From Erysipelotrichaceae bacterium (GTDB lineage Bacteria > Bacillota_I > Bacilli_A > Erysipelotrichales > Erysipelotrichaceae): a stretch of DNA of 6,280 nucleotides. The stretch lies in the NCBI GenBank assembly GCA_017561615.1, contig JAFZBT010000007.1, forward strand, positions 1-6,280, read 5' to 3'. Below, piece by piece: positions 5,681-6,280 of this stretch. A program made the translations under genes and the position numbers. Every line of letters begins with the position of its first letter. The first letter of the stretch is position 1. The notes under the pieces are model-generated. The model was given only the letters and a program-made list of their open reading frames with translations, was not told the origin of the DNA and ran no database searches.

Positions 5681-6280
5681 CTATTCCGACCGCAGAGCGA
5701 CCACCGGGTCGCATTTGCTGGCCATTTTGGAGGGAATCAGTCCGGCCGTCAGCGTCAGGATGACGGAGATGACGGTCAGGATGACGCCGCCCTTCCAGGG
5801 CAGCTGCGCGGTGATGGAGGCGATGCCGGTCAGCTTGCGGACGATCAGGCTGATCGGAATGCACAGCAGCACGGTGACCAGCACGCCCAGCAGACCGGAG
5901 ATCAGTCCGATGATGAAGGTCTCGGCGGAGAATACGTTCTTTACGTCACCCTTGGAAGCGCCCAGAGAGCGCAGGATGCCGATCTCCTTGGTTCTTTCCA
6001 GAACGGAGATGTAGGTGATAATGCCGATCATGATCGAGGAAACGACCAGCGAGATCGACACAAAGGCAATCAGGACATAGCTGATCGCATTGATGATGGT
6101 AGTGATGGATTTCATCAGGATGCCGGTGATGTCGGTGTAGATGATGACCATTTCATCTTTCCCGGCGGCCTTCATGTCTTCGTTGTACCTGCTTATCATT
6201 TCCTTCAGGGCATCCTTGGAAGCGAAATCGCGGAAATAGAAGCTGATGGATTCCGGGTCGGCGGCATCGCCGTATCCCAG
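5681..6280 (-). CDS. FtsX/MacB-type ABC transporter permease, C-terminal part (5' partial)
   Basis: The open frame runs in from the right edge and ends at TAG (5683-5681), giving 199 visible residues. The first 55 or so are soluble (LGYGDAADPESISFYFRDF..., EMVIIYTDI), the end of an extracytoplasmic loop domain. Three membrane segments follow at about 62-92, 120-147 and 164-184. Between the first two lies the FtsX signature VLERTKEIGILRSLGAS (about 93-109), the cytosolic coupling region that contacts the ATPase. The tail PSKMASKCDPVVALRSE is the usual ending of these permeases. Members of the family work with an ATP-binding subunit, sometimes fused in the same chain, in lipoprotein or peptide export, antimicrobial peptide resistance or cell-wall control; the part seen cannot tell which. 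An ATG at 6199-6197 lies inside the frame, but the coding pattern clearly continues upstream of it, so it is not the start. It precedes CotH by 40 bases on the same strand. Confidence 0.92.
   Translation of the reverse strand: MGYGDAADPESISFYFRDFASKDALKEMISRYNEDMKAAGKDEMVIIYTDITGILMKSITTIINAISYVLIAFVSISLVVSSIMIGIITYISVLERTKEIGILRSLGASKGDVKNVFSAETFIIGLISGLLGVLVTVLLCIPISLIVRKLTGIASITAQLPWKGGVILTVISVILTLTAGLIPSKMASKCDPVVALRSE

Noticed and set aside
5637..5864. A 75-codon minus-strand frame ending next to the CotH start
   Set aside because: It lies out of frame inside the permease gene; its His/Arg/Asp-rich translation is typical of a shifted frame.

Overview
The window holds six protein-coding regions, two of them cut by the window edges, with short intergenic gaps and no RNA genes, insertion sequences or CRISPR array that I can see. 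Base composition is mixed and by eye slightly GC-rich. The usual Shine-Dalgarno sites, the short AT-rich promoter-like spacers and the gene families (GH5 glucanase, CotH kinase with lamin-tail domains, VTC/DUF4956, MacB/FtsX permease) fit a gut-type Bacillota such as Erysipelotrichales or Lachnospirales. No taxonomic marker gene is present, so this is inference.

Layout: a plus-strand gene of unknown function ends at 181. It converges on a minus-strand, apparently cytoplasmic GH5 glycoside hydrolase (1233 to 211), with a small bidirectional hairpin between them. The GH5 gene has its own extended -10 promoter and ribosome binding site. Just upstream of these, a perfect 20-base palindrome with a T-run is the probable terminator of the next minus-strand unit.

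That unit is the core of the window. Read from right to left it contains an FtsX-family ABC permease C-terminus (6280 to 5681, partial), a 968-residue membrane-anchored CotH kinase-family protein (5640 to 2734), a VTC-type polyphosphate polymerase domain protein (2740 to 2066) and a DUF4956 membrane protein (2049 to 1336). The CotH and VTC genes overlap by 7 bases, and VTC and DUF4956 are 16 bases apart, so these three are almost certainly one operon. The permease is 40 bases upstream of CotH and may or may not be co-transcribed.

Together the trio suggests an envelope system: a cytosolic enzyme fold that makes or handles polyphosphate, a small multipass membrane protein with a lysine-rich cytosolic tail, and an extracytoplasmic CotH-type kinase on a stalk of three lamin-tail-like domains and a chitobiase-type domain. 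The three families often occur together in bacteria, but to my knowledge the joint function is not established. This is the part most likely to hold undescribed biology.
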